A stretch of DNA of 64,000 nt. Source: Kineococcus endophyticus (GTDB taxonomy: Bacteria; Actinomycetota; Actinomycetes; Actinomycetales; Kineococcaceae). The stretch is from assembly GCF_040796495.1 (NCBI RefSeq), contig NZ_JBFNQN010000001.1, positions 405,524-469,523 on the forward strand. Direction: 5' to 3'. Made by a program: the position numbers and the translations under genes. Shown here in pieces: positions 25,516 to 34,876 of the stretch (positions are counted from its first letter, which is position 1; every line of letters starts with the position of its first letter). The notes under the pieces were generated by a model. The model did not search any database. It was not told where the DNA came from and saw only the letters and a program-made list of their open reading frames with translations.

Positions 25516-26619
25516 GTGCAGTCGGCAGGGGAGTCCGCGGACGTCACGAAACGCGATCCTGGTGCAGCGCACGGTGACCGACGGTCCGGCGGCGTGTCGC
25601 GGACGGTCGTCGCCGTCCTGACGTACCGCCGGCCCGGGGACCTCGCCGAGCTGTTGCCCCGGCTGCGCGCGCAGGCCGCCGCCGCGCACCCGCCGGCCGA
25701 CGTCCTCGTCGTCGACAACGACCCCGCCGCCTCCGCGCGCGAGCTCGTCGAGCAGGCCGCCGCCACCCCGGGCGCACCCGTCCGGCACGTCCACGAACCA
25801 CGCCCCGGCATCGCGGCCGCCCGCAACCGGGCCCTGGCGGAGGCCGACGTCCCCGGTGTCCCGGGTGTCCCGCCCGCCGACCTCCTCGTCTTCCTCGACG
25901 ACGACGAGCGCCCGGCCGACGGGTGGCTCGACGCACTGCTCGCCGAGCACCGGCGCAACGCCCCGTCCGGCCACCTCGCCGGGGTCGTGGGCCCGGTCGT
26001 CTCCACCTTCGAAGGCCCCCTCGACCCGTGGATCGCGGCGGGCGGCTTCTTCGCCCGGCGCCGGCTGCCGACGGGCACCGTCGTGGAGGTCGCCGCGACG
26101 AACAACCTCCTGCTGGACCTGCGGGTCCTGCGCGGTGCCGAGGTCGACCTGCCGACGGCCTTCGACGAGCGGTTCGGCCTCAGCGGCGGGTCCGACACCC
26201 TCTTCACGCGCTCGCTCACCGCGGCCGGTCTGCGGCTCGTCTGGTGCGACGAGGCGCTCGTCACCGACGTCGTCCCGGCGGCGCGGGCCACCCGGGAGTG
26301 GGTGCTGCGCAGGGCGTTGCGCAGCGGGAACAGCTGGTCGCGGACGTCGCTGGCGCTTCCCGGACGCCCCGCGCGGCGGTGGGCGCTGCGCGCCCGGCTG
26401 AGCCTGGCCGGGGTCCTGCGCGCCGGGGCCGGTGGGGCCGGGGTCGCGGCGGGGACGGTGCTGCGCCGGCCCCGCTGGCACGCCCGCGGGGCCAAGGCCG
26501 CGGCCCGCGGGATCGGGATGGCGGGCGGAGCCTTCGGGTGGACGTACGCCGAGTACGCCCGGGGCGGGGTCACCGCAGCGCCGCGCACGCCTCCCACGAC
26601 GGCAGGGTCCCCGCCCTGA
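25516..26619 (+). CDS. Family 2 glycosyltransferase
   Basis: The 367-residue GT-A enzyme has the family core: VVAVLTYRRPGDLAELLPRL (about 30-49), LVVDNDPA, GIAAARNRALAEA (about 98-110) and the metal-binding acidic cluster LVFLDDDERPADGWLDAL (about 123-140). A C-terminal helical part (about 255-350) has Arg/Trp-rich and weakly hydrophobic segments. The GTG at 25516 is preceded by GAGAGAGA at a long spacing, and a later GTG near 25591 would also keep the whole core, so the start is uncertain. It faces the divergent CDP-alcohol gene and converges on rfbC with a 50-base overlap. Confidence 0.88.
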   Translation: MQSAGESADVTKRDPGAAHGDRRSGGVSRTVVAVLTYRRPGDLAELLPRLRAQAAAAHPPADVLVVDNDPAASARELVEQAAATPGAPVRHVHEPRPGIAAARNRALAEADVPGVPGVPPADLLVFLDDDERPADGWLDALLAEHRRNAPSGHLAGVVGPVVSTFEGPLDPWIAAGGFFARRRLPTGTVVEVAATNNLLLDLRVLRGAEVDLPTAFDERFGLSGGSDTLFTRSLTAAGLRLVWCDEALVTDVVPAARATREWVLRRALRSGNSWSRTSLALPGRPARRWALRARLSLAGVLRAGAGGAGVAAGTVLRRPRWHARGAKAAARGIGMAGGAFGWTYAEYARGGVTAAPRTPPTTAGSPP

Positions 26620-27172
26620 GCGCCTCCTGCAGGGAGGGGGCGGCGCGGTCCTTGTCCGACAGCCGCAGCTCCAGCGGCGCGCCGTCGCGCCCGGTGGTGG
26701 GCCAGACCAGGGCGAGGTCGGGGTCGAAGGGGTCCACGCCGTGCTCGCGGCCGGGGGCGTACCCCGTGGAGCACAGGTAGACGACGGTCGAGGCCTCGGC
26801 GAGGGCGAGGAACGCGTGCCCGACCCCCTCGGGCAGGAAGACGGCGCGGCGGTCGACGTCGTCGAGCAGGACGGAGGCCGAGCGGCCGAAGGCGGGGGAG
26901 CCGACCCGCAGGTCGACGACGACGTCGAGGACCGCCCCGCTCGGGCAGAAGACGTGCTTGGCCTGCCCCGGTGGCACGTCCGCGTAGTGGACCCCCCGCA
27001 GCACGCCGGCCGCCGAGACCGAGCAGTTCGCCTGCGCGAGGGTCAGGTCGCGCCCGGTCGCGGCCCGCAGGTCCTCGGCGCGGAACCACTCCAGGAAGGT
27101 CCCCCGGTCGTCGTCGTGCTGCGTCGGGCTGAGGACGAGGGCGCCCGGGACGGCCAGTTCTTCCACGTGCAC
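26570..27172 (-). CDS. rfbC: dTDP-4-dehydrorhamnose 3,5-epimerase
   Basis: RfbC epimerises C3 and C5 of dTDP-4-keto-6-deoxyglucose in dTDP-L-rhamnose synthesis. The 200-residue cupin has DDDRGTFLEWFR (about 21-32), VLRGVHYADVPPGQAKHVFC (about 56-75, catalytic His in RGVH) and FLPEGVGHAFLAL (about 110-122). The GTG at 27172 is chosen because GAGGAG lies 7 bases upstream; the frame is open another 17 codons. It is divergent from rfbD across a 120-base region and its 3' end overlaps the convergent glycosyltransferase by 50 bases. Confidence 0.96.
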   Translation of the reverse strand: MHVEELAVPGALVLSPTQHDDDRGTFLEWFRAEDLRAATGRDLTLAQANCSVSAAGVLRGVHYADVPPGQAKHVFCPSGAVLDVVVDLRVGSPAFGRSASVLLDDVDRRAVFLPEGVGHAFLALAEASTVVYLCSTGYAPGREHGVDPFDPDLALVWPTTGRDGAPLELRLSDKDRAAPSLQEALRAGTLPSWEACAALR

Positions 27173-27292
27173 GCTGTGACTCCTCGGTTCCGCAGAGTTC
27201 CTCCCGGTCAGCAAGAGCTGCACCGGGTCAGATGACGCTCAGTATGCTGGGCGGTGCACAGGACTCTAGAAATTCGTCACAGGGGGTAGCGC

Positions 27293-28207
27293 ATGCGCTG
27301 GGTGGTGACCGGGGCGGGCGGCCTGCTGGCCCCCGACGTCGTGCGGGCCGTGCGCCGCGCCGACCCCACCGCCGAGGTCGTCCCCCTGCGCCGCGCCGAC
27401 CTCGACGTGCTGGACGCCCCGCGCGCCCGCGAGGTCCTCGCCGGGGCCGACGTCGTCGTCAACTGCGCCGCCTGGACGGCCGTCGACCTCGCCGAGTCCG
27501 ACGAGGCCGCGGCCCACGCCGTCAACGCCGACGGGGCCGGGACGCTGGCCCGGGCCACCGCCGCGGCCGGAGCGCGCCTCGTGCACCTGTCCACCGACTA
27601 CGTCTTCGACGGGGGTTTCGACGGGGCGCTCGACGGGGGCCCGGAGGCCCGGCGCCCGTACCGCGTCGAGGACCCGACGGGGCCCGTGTCCGCGTACGGG
27701 CGCAGCAAGCTCGCGGGGGAGGAGGCCGTCCGGGCCGAGGGCGGTGACGCGCTCGTCGTCCGGACCGCCTGGCTGTACGGCGCGGCCGGCGGCTGCTTCC
27801 CCCGGACCGTCCTGCGGCTGGCGCGCGAACGCGGCGCGCTGTCCGGCGTCGACGACCAGTGGGGGGCGCCCACGTGGACCGCCGACGTCGCCCGGGTCGT
27901 CGTGGACCTCGTGGCCGCCCGGGCCCCGGCCGGGACGTACCACGCGACCGCGGCCGGCCGCACGACGTGGTGCGCGGTCGCCCGCGACGTGCTGGCGAGC
28001 GCGGGCCTGGCCGACGTCCCCGTGCGCGCGGTCACCAGTGCGGAGTTCCCGACCGCGGCCCGGCGGCCGGAGTTCTCCGTGCTCGACACCGACGGGTTGC
28101 GCCGCGTCGGCGTCGAACCCCCGGCGGACTGGAGGGCGCGGTGGGCGCTCGCCGCCCCCGAGGTCCTCGAGGCGGCGGGGGCGCCCGCGGCCGGCGCCCT
28201 CAGGTGA
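27293..28207 (+). CDS. rfbD: dTDP-4-dehydrorhamnose reductase
   Basis: RfbD performs the final NADPH-dependent reduction to dTDP-L-rhamnose. The 304-residue SDR-type protein has a Rossmann start ([14 protein letters not shown], with Ala in the usual third glycine position), [15 protein letters not shown] (about 60-74), STDYVFDG (about 101-108) and the YGRSK catalytic block (about 134-138). The ATG at 27293 follows AGGGGG by 6 bases. A TATGCT hexamer at 27243-27248 may be a -10. The gene is convergent with rfbA and shares 8 bases at the stops. Confidence 0.96.
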   Translation: MRWVVTGAGGLLAPDVVRAVRRADPTAEVVPLRRADLDVLDAPRAREVLAGADVVVNCAAWTAVDLAESDEAAAHAVNADGAGTLARATAAAGARLVHLSTDYVFDGGFDGALDGGPEARRPYRVEDPTGPVSAYGRSKLAGEEAVRAEGGDALVVRTAWLYGAAGGCFPRTVLRLARERGALSGVDDQWGAPTWTADVARVVVDLVAARAPAGTYHATAAGRTTWCAVARDVLASAGLADVPVRAVTSAEFPTAARRPEFSVLDTDGLRRVGVEPPADWRARWALAAPEVLEAAGAPAAGALR

Positions 28208-29078
28208 GGGGTCGGGGACGGTCCAGCAGGCCCAGGAGGTAGTCGCCATACCCGCTCTTGGACAGTTCCGCGGCGCGGGCGCGCAGGTCCGCGTCGTCGA
28301 TCCACCCCTGCAGCCAGGCGACCTCCTCGGGGCACCCGATCTTCAGGCCCTGGCGCGACTCCAGCGTCCCGACGAAGTTGCTGGCGGCGAGCATCTGGTC
28401 GAACGTGCCCGTGTCGAGCCACGCGGTCCCGCGGGGCAGGACCTCGACGTGCAACCGCCCGCGGCGCAGGTACTCCAGGTGCACGTCGGTGATCTCGAGC
28501 TCACCGCGGGCCGAGGGACGCAGACCCCGGGCGATGCCGACGACGTCGGCGTCGTAGAAGTACAGCCCCGGGACGGCGTAGCTGCTGCGCGGTCGTGCGG
28601 GTTTCTCCTCCAACCCCACGACGCGCCCCGCGGCGTCGAACTCCACCGTCCCGTAGGCGCTGGGGTCGCGGACCTGGTAGGCGAAGATCGTCGCACCCTC
28701 GACGCCGGTGAACCGGGCGAGCTGCTGACCCAGTCCCGGGCCGTAGAACACGTTGTCCCCCAGCACGAGAGCGGCCTGGCCGCCGTCGAGGAACTCCTCC
28801 CCGATGAGGAACGCCTGGGCCAGACCGCCGGGTTCGGGCTGCTCGGCGTAGGACAGCTGCAGCCCGAACCGGGAACCGTCGCCGAGCAGCCGGCGGAACT
28901 GGGGTGCGTCCTGGGGGGTCGTGACGACGAGGATCTCGCGGATGCCGGCGAGCATGAGCGTCGTCAGCGGGTAGTAGACCATCGGCTTGTCGTAGACGGC
29001 GAGCAACTGCTTGCTCGTCGCCTGCGTGATGGGGTGCAGGCGCGTGCCCGAACCCCCGGCCAGGATGATCCCCCTCAT
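28200..29078 (-). CDS. rfbA: Glucose-1-phosphate thymidylyltransferase
   Basis: RfbA makes dTDP-glucose from dTTP and glucose-1-phosphate, the entry step to dTDP-rhamnose. The 292-residue protein starts [18 protein letters not shown], which contains the G-G-x-GTR nucleotide-binding loop, then [26 protein letters not shown] (about 105-114) and [16 protein letters not shown] (about 157-172). The start is fixed by homology; the frame is open 22 codons further but that would run into rfbB. It is divergent from rfbB with only 31 bases between starts. Confidence 0.97.
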   Translation of the reverse strand: MRGIILAGGSGTRLHPITQATSKQLLAVYDKPMVYYPLTTLMLAGIREILVVTTPQDAPQFRRLLGDGSRFGLQLSYAEQPEPGGLAQAFLIGEEFLDGGQAALVLGDNVFYGPGLGQQLARFTGVEGATIFAYQVRDPSAYGTVEFDAAGRVVGLEEKPARPRSSYAVPGLYFYDADVVGIARGLRPSARGELEITDVHLEYLRRGRLHVEVLPRGTAWLDTGTFDQMLAASNFVGTLESRQGLKIGCPEEVAWLQGWIDDADLRARAAELSKSGYGDYLLGLLDRPRPLT

Positions 29079-29096
29079 GCGGCGTGATTGTGCCAC

Positions 29097-29102
29097 TACG
29101 CT
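29097..29102 (+). promoter_or_regulatory. Leaderless-type -10 for rfbB
   Basis: TACGCT lies seven bases before the rfbB ATG at 29110, and no ribosome-binding site is present. Transcription would start at or next to the start codon. Confidence 0.5.
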
Positions 29103-29109
29103 GGGTCGC

Positions 29110-30093
29110 ATGAAGGTGCTCGTGACGGGTGGGGCGGGGTTCATCGGGAGCCACTACGTCCGGTCTGCGCTGTCCGCCGCGCCCGGCGCACCGGACGCCG
29201 CCGACCTCGCCGAACTCGTGGTGCTCGACAAGTTCACCTACGCCGGGAACCCCGCGAACCTCGACCCCGTCGCCGCCGACCCCCGGTTGCGGGTCGTGCG
29301 CGGGGACGTCGCCGACGCCTCCGTCGTCGACCCGCTCGTCGCCGCGGCCGACGTCGTCGTGCACTTCGCGGCCGAGACCCACGTCGACCGGTCCATCGCC
29401 GGCGGTGCGGACTTCGTGCGCACCAACGTCGCGGGGACGCAGGTCCTCCTCGAGGCCGCCGCCCGGCACGGGGTCGAGAAGTTCGTGCACGTCTCGACCG
29501 ACGAGGTGTACGGCTCGATCCCGCGGGGTTCCTGGACGGAGGACAGCCCGCTGGAACCGAACTCCCCGTACTCCGCCTCCAAGGCCTCCGCGGACCTGCT
29601 CGTGCGCGCCTACGGCCGCACCCACGGGGTCCCGGTCTGCACGACCCGCTGCTCGAACAACTACGGTCCCTACCAGTACCCGGAGAAGGTCGTGCCGCTG
29701 TTCGTCACGAACCTGCTCCAGGGCGGGTCGGTGCCGTTGTACGGGGACGGGGCGAACGTGCGGGACTGGCTGCACGTCGACGACCACTGCCGCGGCATCG
29801 ACCTCGTCGTCCGTTCGGGACGGCCGGGGGAGGTCTACAACATCGGCGGCGGCACCGAGCTGACGAACGCCGAACTCACCGCGCGGGTCCTCGACGCGCT
29901 CGGCGCCGACTGGAGCCGCGTGCGGCACGTGCCGGACCGCAAGGGCCACGACCTGCGGTACTCGGTGGACTGCCGCAAGATCCGCGACGAGCTCGGCTAC
30001 GCCCCGGTCCACGACTTCACCACGGGGCTGGCCGACACCGTCCGCTGGTACCGCGACCGCGCGGACTGGTGGGAGCCGCTGCTCGCGGCCTGA
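29110..30093 (+). CDS. rfbB: dTDP-glucose 4,6-dehydratase
   Basis: RfbB converts dTDP-glucose to dTDP-4-keto-6-deoxyglucose, the second rhamnose step. The 327-residue SDR protein has [13 protein letters not shown] (NAD-binding, 5-17), [13 protein letters not shown] (about 87-99), STDEVYG (about 130-136), the catalytic [10 protein letters not shown] (about 155-164) and [16 protein letters not shown] (about 183-198). The C-terminal half has the substrate region [16 protein letters not shown]. The four rfb genes occupy two divergent/convergent pairs (C-D and A-B) instead of one operon. The gene marks the right edge of the polysaccharide locus. Confidence 0.98.
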   Translation: MKVLVTGGAGFIGSHYVRSALSAAPGAPDAADLAELVVLDKFTYAGNPANLDPVAADPRLRVVRGDVADASVVDPLVAAADVVVHFAAETHVDRSIAGGADFVRTNVAGTQVLLEAAARHGVEKFVHVSTDEVYGSIPRGSWTEDSPLEPNSPYSASKASADLLVRAYGRTHGVPVCTTRCSNNYGPYQYPEKVVPLFVTNLLQGGSVPLYGDGANVRDWLHVDDHCRGIDLVVRSGRPGEVYNIGGGTELTNAELTARVLDALGADWSRVRHVPDRKGHDLRYSVDCRKIRDELGYAPVHDFTTGLADTVRWYRDRADWWEPLLAA

Positions 30094-30712
30094 CCCCGCC
30101 CCCGAGCTCCGTCCACGGGCGTCCGTCTGCTGCTCCGCAGGAATGACCCGGTGGCGGAACGTCCTACGTGCTCGGCGGGATGACCTCCACTGGCGCTGTC
30201 GTATCCGGACGACCCGAACAGCCCTGCCGGGTGCCGTCGCGTTCGTCGCGTGGTCGTGCTTCGTCACCGACCCACTGCCGTCAGGGTCGTGGTCGGTCTG
30301 GTCCTGCTCCTGGCCCCGGGCGCTTCCGTGGCCGGGTGCCTGCACGACCGTGGCGACCGACCGAGCCTCGTCGCGGGGCTGGTCGCCGCCGCGGCTGAGG
30401 ACGTCCCCCGCAACTTTCGTGCAGCTGCGGACCCACTGCGCCCTTCTGTCGATGCCGGTCCCGGTGGAGGACCTCCTCCCCACCGTCGTACCTGCCGTCC
30501 CAGCTGGCGTCCCACTCCTCGTCGTGCCCGTGGTGACCCTCGCCGCCGAGGCCCCCTCGCCCCGTCATCGGTGCGTCTGCCGCGCACCCGCTCAGGGTCC
30601 TTCGTTGACCCGTGCCGCGGTGTTCCGGGTGTCGGTCTCTCAGGTCCTCACCTACGCTCGGCGTCCGAGCGGACAGCTCGAGCACAGCACACCCACAGCG
30701 AAGGAGCTCCTG
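30094..30712. other. 619-base stretch without a supported gene
   Basis: No frame here has protein-like composition or recognisable family blocks; the long open frames are extensions of the MFS frame and of antisense shadows. One forward frame contains a lipobox-like VLLLAPGASVAGC near 30300, but it runs on into low-complexity sequence and into the MFS gene in the wrong frame. A TACGCT at 30653-30658 may be the MFS -10. The region separates the rhamnose genes from the transporter unit. Confidence 0.5.
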
Positions 30713-32125
30713 GTGTCGCCACTCGCCGCGCCGGCCGTCCTGGACCGGCAGCGCACCGTCGCCCCACCCGGTTTCAACCGGTGGCTCGTCCCACCGGCCG
30801 CCCTCGCGGTCCACCTCTGCATCGGTCAGGTGTACGCGACGAGCGTCTACAAGACGGCCCTCGTCAGCCACTTCGACGTGAGCCAGACGCAGATCGGTCT
30901 GGTGTTCTCGATCGCCATCGTCATGCTCGGCCTGTCCGCGGCCGTCTGCGGGACGTGGGTCGACCGCAGCGGTCCGCGCAAGGCCATGGCGGCGTCCGCG
31001 GCTTGCTGGGGCACGGGTTTCCTCGTGGGGGCGCTCGGCATCGCGGCCGGCCAGTTGTGGCTGCTCTACCTCGGCTACGGGGTCATCGGCGGCATCGGCC
31101 TGGGCATCGGGTACATCTCGCCCGTCTCCACGCTCATCAAGTGGTTCCCCGACCGGCCCGGTCTCGCCACGGGCATGGCCATCATGGGTTTCGGCGGCGG
31201 CGCCCTCATCGCCAGCCCGCTCTCCACGCGACTGCTCTCGCTGTACGACCCGTCCTACGACTCCACCGTCACCGGCAGCGCACCGGCGGGGTCGGCCGTG
31301 GCCCTGCTGTTCCTCACCTTCGCCGTCGTGCACGCGCTCTTCATGAGCTACGGCGCGGCGACGATCCGGGTCCCCGCACCCGACTGGACCCCGGAGGGTT
31401 TCGACCCGGCGTCGGTCCGCAGCAAGGCCCTGGTGACGACCGCGAGCGTCTCGGCGCGCAACGCGGTGCGCACCCCGCAGTTCTGGCTGCTGTGGGTCGT
31501 CCTGTTCTGCAACGTGACCGCGGGCATCGGGATCCTGGAACAGGCCTCGCCGATGATCCAGGACTTCTTCCGGTCCGCCGGTGGCGCCTCCACCGTCTCG
31601 GTCGCCGCGGCCGGGGGTTTCGTGGGGCTGCTGTCGATGGCCAACATGGCCGGGCGGTTCGTCTGGTCCTCGACGTCGGACGTCATCGGGCGCAAGCCGG
31701 TGTACATGGGCTACCTCGGCGTGGGGCTCGTCGCGTACTTCCTGCTCGCGACGTTCGGCCAGACCAGCACGGCGTTGTTCGTCCTGTTCGCCGTCGTCAT
31801 CCTCTCGTTCTACGGCGGGGGTTTCGCGACCGTCCCGGCCTACCTGCGGGACCTGTTCGGGACGTTCCAGGTGGGTGCGGTCCACGGCCGGCTGCTCACG
31901 GCGTGGTCGGCGGCCGGGGTGGCCGGGCCGCTCATCGTCAACGGTTTCCTCGACGCCCAGGGCGATCCCGGCAGCCTGACCGCGAGCGCCTACCGGCCCG
32001 CGCTGCTGACGATGGTCGCCGTGCTGGCGGTGGGTTTCGTCGCCAACCTGCTCGTCCGCCCGGTGGCGGAGAGGTTCCACGAACCCTCCGAACGGTCCGC
32101 GACGAGTGAGCGGGGGACCCGGTGA
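30713..32125 (+). CDS. MFS transporter, oxalate/formate antiporter (OFA) family
   Basis: The 470-residue protein has 12 membrane segments and the OFA hallmarks: HLCIGQVYATSVYKTALV (segment 1), a GTWVDRSGPRKAM loop-2-like motif (about 80-92), and YGVIGGIGLGIGYISPVSTLIKWFPDRPGLATGMAIMGFGGGALI (positions about 122-166). OFA carriers exchange carboxylates such as oxalate and formate. The GTG at 30713 is preceded by AAGGAG at 30701-30706; the frame is open upstream without homology. A 35-codon gene overlaps its stop by 4 bases and is probably a companion subunit. The substrate cannot be fixed from sequence and no oxalate-decarboxylation gene is nearby. Confidence 0.9.
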   Translation: MSPLAAPAVLDRQRTVAPPGFNRWLVPPAALAVHLCIGQVYATSVYKTALVSHFDVSQTQIGLVFSIAIVMLGLSAAVCGTWVDRSGPRKAMAASAACWGTGFLVGALGIAAGQLWLLYLGYGVIGGIGLGIGYISPVSTLIKWFPDRPGLATGMAIMGFGGGALIASPLSTRLLSLYDPSYDSTVTGSAPAGSAVALLFLTFAVVHALFMSYGAATIRVPAPDWTPEGFDPASVRSKALVTTASVSARNAVRTPQFWLLWVVLFCNVTAGIGILEQASPMIQDFFRSAGGASTVSVAAAGGFVGLLSMANMAGRFVWSSTSDVIGRKPVYMGYLGVGLVAYFLLATFGQTSTALFVLFAVVILSFYGGGFATVPAYLRDLFGTFQVGAVHGRLLTAWSAAGVAGPLIVNGFLDAQGDPGSLTASAYRPALLTMVAVLAVGFVANLLVRPVAERFHEPSERSATSERGTR

Positions 32126-32229
32126 ACGCGCGGGGCCGGGTGGTCGCCGGCTGGGCGCTCGTCGGGATCCCCCTGGCCTACGGCGTCGTCGAGACGCTCG
32201 TGCGCGCCTCGCGCCTGTTCACCGGCTGA
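32122..32229 (+). CDS. 35-residue single-span protein coupled to the OFA transporter
   Basis: Starting at a GTG in the GTGA overlap with the MFS stop, this frame encodes 35 residues with a short positive N-terminus (VNARGRVV) and one hydrophobic segment (AGWALVGIPLAYGVVETL, about 9-26), then a basic tail RASRLFTG. Its coupling to an OFA-type carrier fits the very small 'MFS transporter small subunit' proteins that, as I recall, accompany such carriers in Actinobacteria. That family link is from memory and should be tested. Its last 11 bases overlap the convergent ybaK-like gene. Confidence 0.7.
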   Translation: MNARGRVVAGWALVGIPLAYGVVETLVRASRLFTG

Positions 32230-32734
32230 CCGGGCGGCTGACCGGGGCGGCCCGGGCCCCCGTCACCGCGAGGAGGTCGGCGGGGGCCAGTTCCACCTGC
32301 AGCCCCCGCCGGCCCGCGCTGACGAGGACCGTCGCGAAACCCTCCGCGGAGGTGTCGACGAACGTCGGCAGGGCGGTGCGCTGACCGATCGGGCTGATGC
32401 CGCCCACGACGTACCCGCTGCTGCGCTGGGCCCTGGCGGGATCGGCCATGGCGGCCTTCTTCCCGCCGGCGGCCGCGGCGAGGGCCTTGAGGTCGAGCAT
32501 CCCGGCGACGGGGACGACGGCGCAGACGAGGTGCCCGTCGACGTCGGCCAGGAGCGTCTTGAACACGCGGTGCCCGTCCACGTCCACCCCCGCCTCGCGC
32601 AGGGCCCGCACGGCGTCGTCGCCGAAGCCGTCGCCCGCGTGTGCGCCCGTCGCGTACGGGTGCGCCGTGTGCGCGACTGCGCGCTCGGCCAGCAGCTTCA
32701 GCGCCGGGGTCCCGGCGTCGGCCCGCTTGCCCAC
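32219..32734 (-). CDS. ybaK: YbaK/EbsC-family aminoacyl-tRNA deacylase
   Basis: YbaK hydrolyses mischarged Cys-tRNA(Pro), correcting prolyl-tRNA synthetase errors. The 171-residue single-domain protein has VFKTLLADVDGHLVCAVVP (about 57-75), in which the Lys belongs to the active site, LKALAAAAGGKKAAMAD, and the GGISPIGQ loop (about 111-118). The size is normal for the free-standing family. The start codon is GTG at 32734. A Lon-N-domain gene lies 13 bases upstream on the same strand, so the two may be cotranscribed. Confidence 0.93.
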   Translation of the reverse strand: MGKRADAGTPALKLLAERAVAHTAHPYATGAHAGDGFGDDAVRALREAGVDVDGHRVFKTLLADVDGHLVCAVVPVAGMLDLKALAAAAGGKKAAMADPARAQRSSGYVVGGISPIGQRTALPTFVDTSAEGFATVLVSAGRRGLQVELAPADLLAVTGARAAPVSRPVSR

Positions 32735-32747
32735 GGTGCTCCGCCCC

Positions 32748-33497
32748 TCAGTTGGAGTTGACCGGCCAGACGGGCAGTTCCGTCGCCGGCACCGCCCCGA
32801 ACGTGCCGATGAGGGCGATCTCCCGTCGCAGCACCTCGAGCTCGGCCTGCAGGCGGCTGACGGTGTCCGGCGCCTCCAGCAACCGCTGCCGCTGGTCGAG
32901 GTCGAGGACCGCCGCGGCGGCCACGAGGTAGGACAGCACCCGCGGGTCGTCCGGCGCCCCGGCCCCGCCGATGTCGAGGACCTCGCGGTACTCGTCGAAC
33001 GTGCGGCTCACGGCGTCGGCCAGCACCGTGAGGCGGCCGTCGCTGTCGTCGTCCTCGACGTCGTCGTCGCCGAACGGCTCCACGAGGCCCGTGAGGTAGG
33101 GGGTCCCGGCGGACTCGTCGATCCCGACGAGGCGGAAGCGGCTCGCGCCCACCGTCACGATCTCGTAGCGACCGTCGTCGGTCTCGGTCACCTCGCGCAC
33201 CAGGGCGACGCAGCCGACGGTGTGCAGGGCCTGCAGGTTGCCCGTGCCGACCTCGTGCCCGGCCCGGATGGCGACGACGCCGAAGCCCCGCACCTGCATC
33301 TCCTCGGGGTCCCCGGAACCGTCGGCGCCGCCTCCCTCCAGCCCGGTCTCCAGCCCGGCCGTGTCCGGCAGGTCGCCGACGAGGTCCTGCACGAGCAGCC
33401 GGTACCGGGGTTCGAACACGTTGAGCGGCAGGACCAGTCCTGGGAACAGGACACTGCCCAGGGGGAACAGCGGGAGGCGTTGCGGCACGCGGGCCAC
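32748..33497 (-). CDS. Lon N-terminal substrate-binding (LON/PUA) domain protein
   Basis: The 249-residue protein begins with RLPLFPLGSVLFPGLVLPLNVFEPRYR (positions about 5-31), which is the classic start of the Lon protease substrate-binding domain, but it lacks the AAA+ and peptidase domains. Stand-alone LON-domain proteins are common in Actinobacteria; their role is not settled. The C-terminal half is helical with acidic patches and the segment RQRLLEAPDTVSRLQAELEVLRREI. The GTG at 33497 is chosen because GGAGG precedes it by 7 bases. It is divergent from hisD with 32 bases between starts. Confidence 0.9.
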   Translation of the reverse strand: MARVPQRLPLFPLGSVLFPGLVLPLNVFEPRYRLLVQDLVGDLPDTAGLETGLEGGGADGSGDPEEMQVRGFGVVAIRAGHEVGTGNLQALHTVGCVALVREVTETDDGRYEIVTVGASRFRLVGIDESAGTPYLTGLVEPFGDDDVEDDDSDGRLTVLADAVSRTFDEYREVLDIGGAGAPDDPRVLSYLVAAAAVLDLDQRQRLLEAPDTVSRLQAELEVLRREIALIGTFGAVPATELPVWPVNSN

Positions 33498-33515
33498 CCT
33501 AGGACCTCCGGCTCG

Positions 33516-33521
33516 TAGACT
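33516..33521 (+). promoter_or_regulatory. Leaderless -10 for hisD
   Basis: TAGACT is followed by eight bases and then the GTG start at 33530, with no Shine-Dalgarno sequence. The same CTCGTAGACTC context recurs in front of hisA at 41892. Confidence 0.65.
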
Positions 33522-33529
33522 CCTGCCCC

Positions 33530-34876
33530 GTGAGCACCCCCGCCCCGCTCCTGCGCCGCATCGACCTGCGCGGGCAGGTCCTCGACGCCATGGCGCTGCG
33601 CGCGGTGGTCCCGCGCGCCGACGTCGACGTCGCGGCCGCCCTCGCCGCCGTCGCCCCGATCTGCGAGGACGTCCGCGCCCGCGGCGTCCCCGCCCTGCTC
33701 GAGCTGACCGCACGCTTCGACGGCGTCCACGCCGACGACGTCCGCGTTCCCGCGCACGCGCTCACCGACGCCCTCGCCGCCCTCGACCCCGACGTCCGCG
33801 CCGGGCTCGAGGAGTCGATCCGGCGGGCCCGCCTCGTGGCCACCGACCAGCTCCGCGGCACCACGACGACGGAGGTCGTCCCGGGCGGCCGCGTGTCCGA
33901 GCGCTGGGTGCCCGTCGGGCGCGTCGGGCTGTACGTGCCGGGCGGCCGGGCGGTCTACCCCTCCAGCGTCGTCATGAACGTGGTGCCGGCCCAGGTCGCC
34001 GGTGTCGGGTCGATCGCGGTGACCACCCCGGCGCAGAAGGAGTTCGGCGGCTCGGGCCACCCGACGATCCTCGCCGCGTGCGCGCTGCTGGGCGTCGAGG
34101 AGGTGTACGCCGTGGGCGGGGCGCAGGCCATCGCGATGTTCGCCTACGGCGCCCGCGACGCCGACGGCGCGGTCGTCGTCGAACCGGTCGACGTCGTCAC
34201 CGGCCCGGGCAACATCTACGTCGCCTCGGCCAAGCGGTACGTCCAGGGCACCGTCGGCATCGACTCCGAGGCCGGCCCGACCGAGATCGCGGTCCTCGCC
34301 GACGCCACGGCGGACGCGGTCCACGTCGCCGCCGACCTCATCAGCCAGGCCGAGCACGACCCGATGGCCGCCGCCGTCCTCGTCACCGACTCGCCCGAGC
34401 TCGCCGACGCCGTCGACGCGGTCCTGGGCGACCGGGTCGCGGCCACCAAGCACGCCGGGCGCATCGAGGAGGCACTGCGCGGCCCGCAGTCCGCGATCGT
34501 GCTCGTCGACGACGTCGACGCCGGCCTGGCCGTCGTGGACGCCTACGCCGCCGAGCACCTGGAGGTGCAGACCGCGGACGCCGCCGCCGTCGCGGCCCGG
34601 GTGCGCAACGCCGGCGCCGTCTTCGTCGGCCCGCACACCCCGGTGTCCCTCGGCGACTACTGCGCGGGCTCCAACCACGTCCTGCCCACGGGCGGTACGG
34701 CTTCCTTCTCCGGCGGCCTCAGCGTGCAGACGTTCCTACGCGGCATCCACGTCGTGGAGTACGACGAGCGCGCGCTGCGCGAGGTCGCCCCCCACGTCGT
34801 GGCGCTGGCGCAGTCCGAGGACCTTCCCGCCCACGGCGAGGCCGTGTCCGCCCGCTTCGAGGGGACCGCCCCGTGA
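33530..34876 (+). CDS. hisD: Histidinol dehydrogenase
   Basis: HisD carries out the last two oxidations of histidine synthesis with NAD. The 448-residue protein has all major blocks: [20 protein letters not shown] (about 125-144), a [13 protein letters not shown] segment (about 196-208), [18 protein letters not shown] (about 222-239, NAD/substrate), [27 protein letters not shown] (about 272-288, Zn ligand His) and AEHLEVQ. The N-terminal length matches the family. Its stop overlaps the next small gene by 4 bases. hisC, normally next in actinobacterial his operons, is 4.3 kb away. Confidence 0.98.
   Translation: MSTPAPLLRRIDLRGQVLDAMALRAVVPRADVDVAAALAAVAPICEDVRARGVPALLELTARFDGVHADDVRVPAHALTDALAALDPDVRAGLEESIRRARLVATDQLRGTTTTEVVPGGRVSERWVPVGRVGLYVPGGRAVYPSSVVMNVVPAQVAGVGSIAVTTPAQKEFGGSGHPTILAACALLGVEEVYAVGGAQAIAMFAYGARDADGAVVVEPVDVVTGPGNIYVASAKRYVQGTVGIDSEAGPTEIAVLADATADAVHVAADLISQAEHDPMAAAVLVTDSPELADAVDAVLGDRVAATKHAGRIEEALRGPQSAIVLVDDVDAGLAVVDAYAAEHLEVQTADAAAVAARVRNAGAVFVGPHTPVSLGDYCAGSNHVLPTGGTASFSGGLSVQTFLRGIHVVEYDERALREVAPHVVALAQSEDLPAHGEAVSARFEGTAP

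Noticed and set aside
30250..32109. Long forward frame beginning with a lipoprotein-like string
   Set aside because: The lipobox-like start is short, composition after it is shadow-like, and most of it runs antiframe through the well-supported MFS gene.
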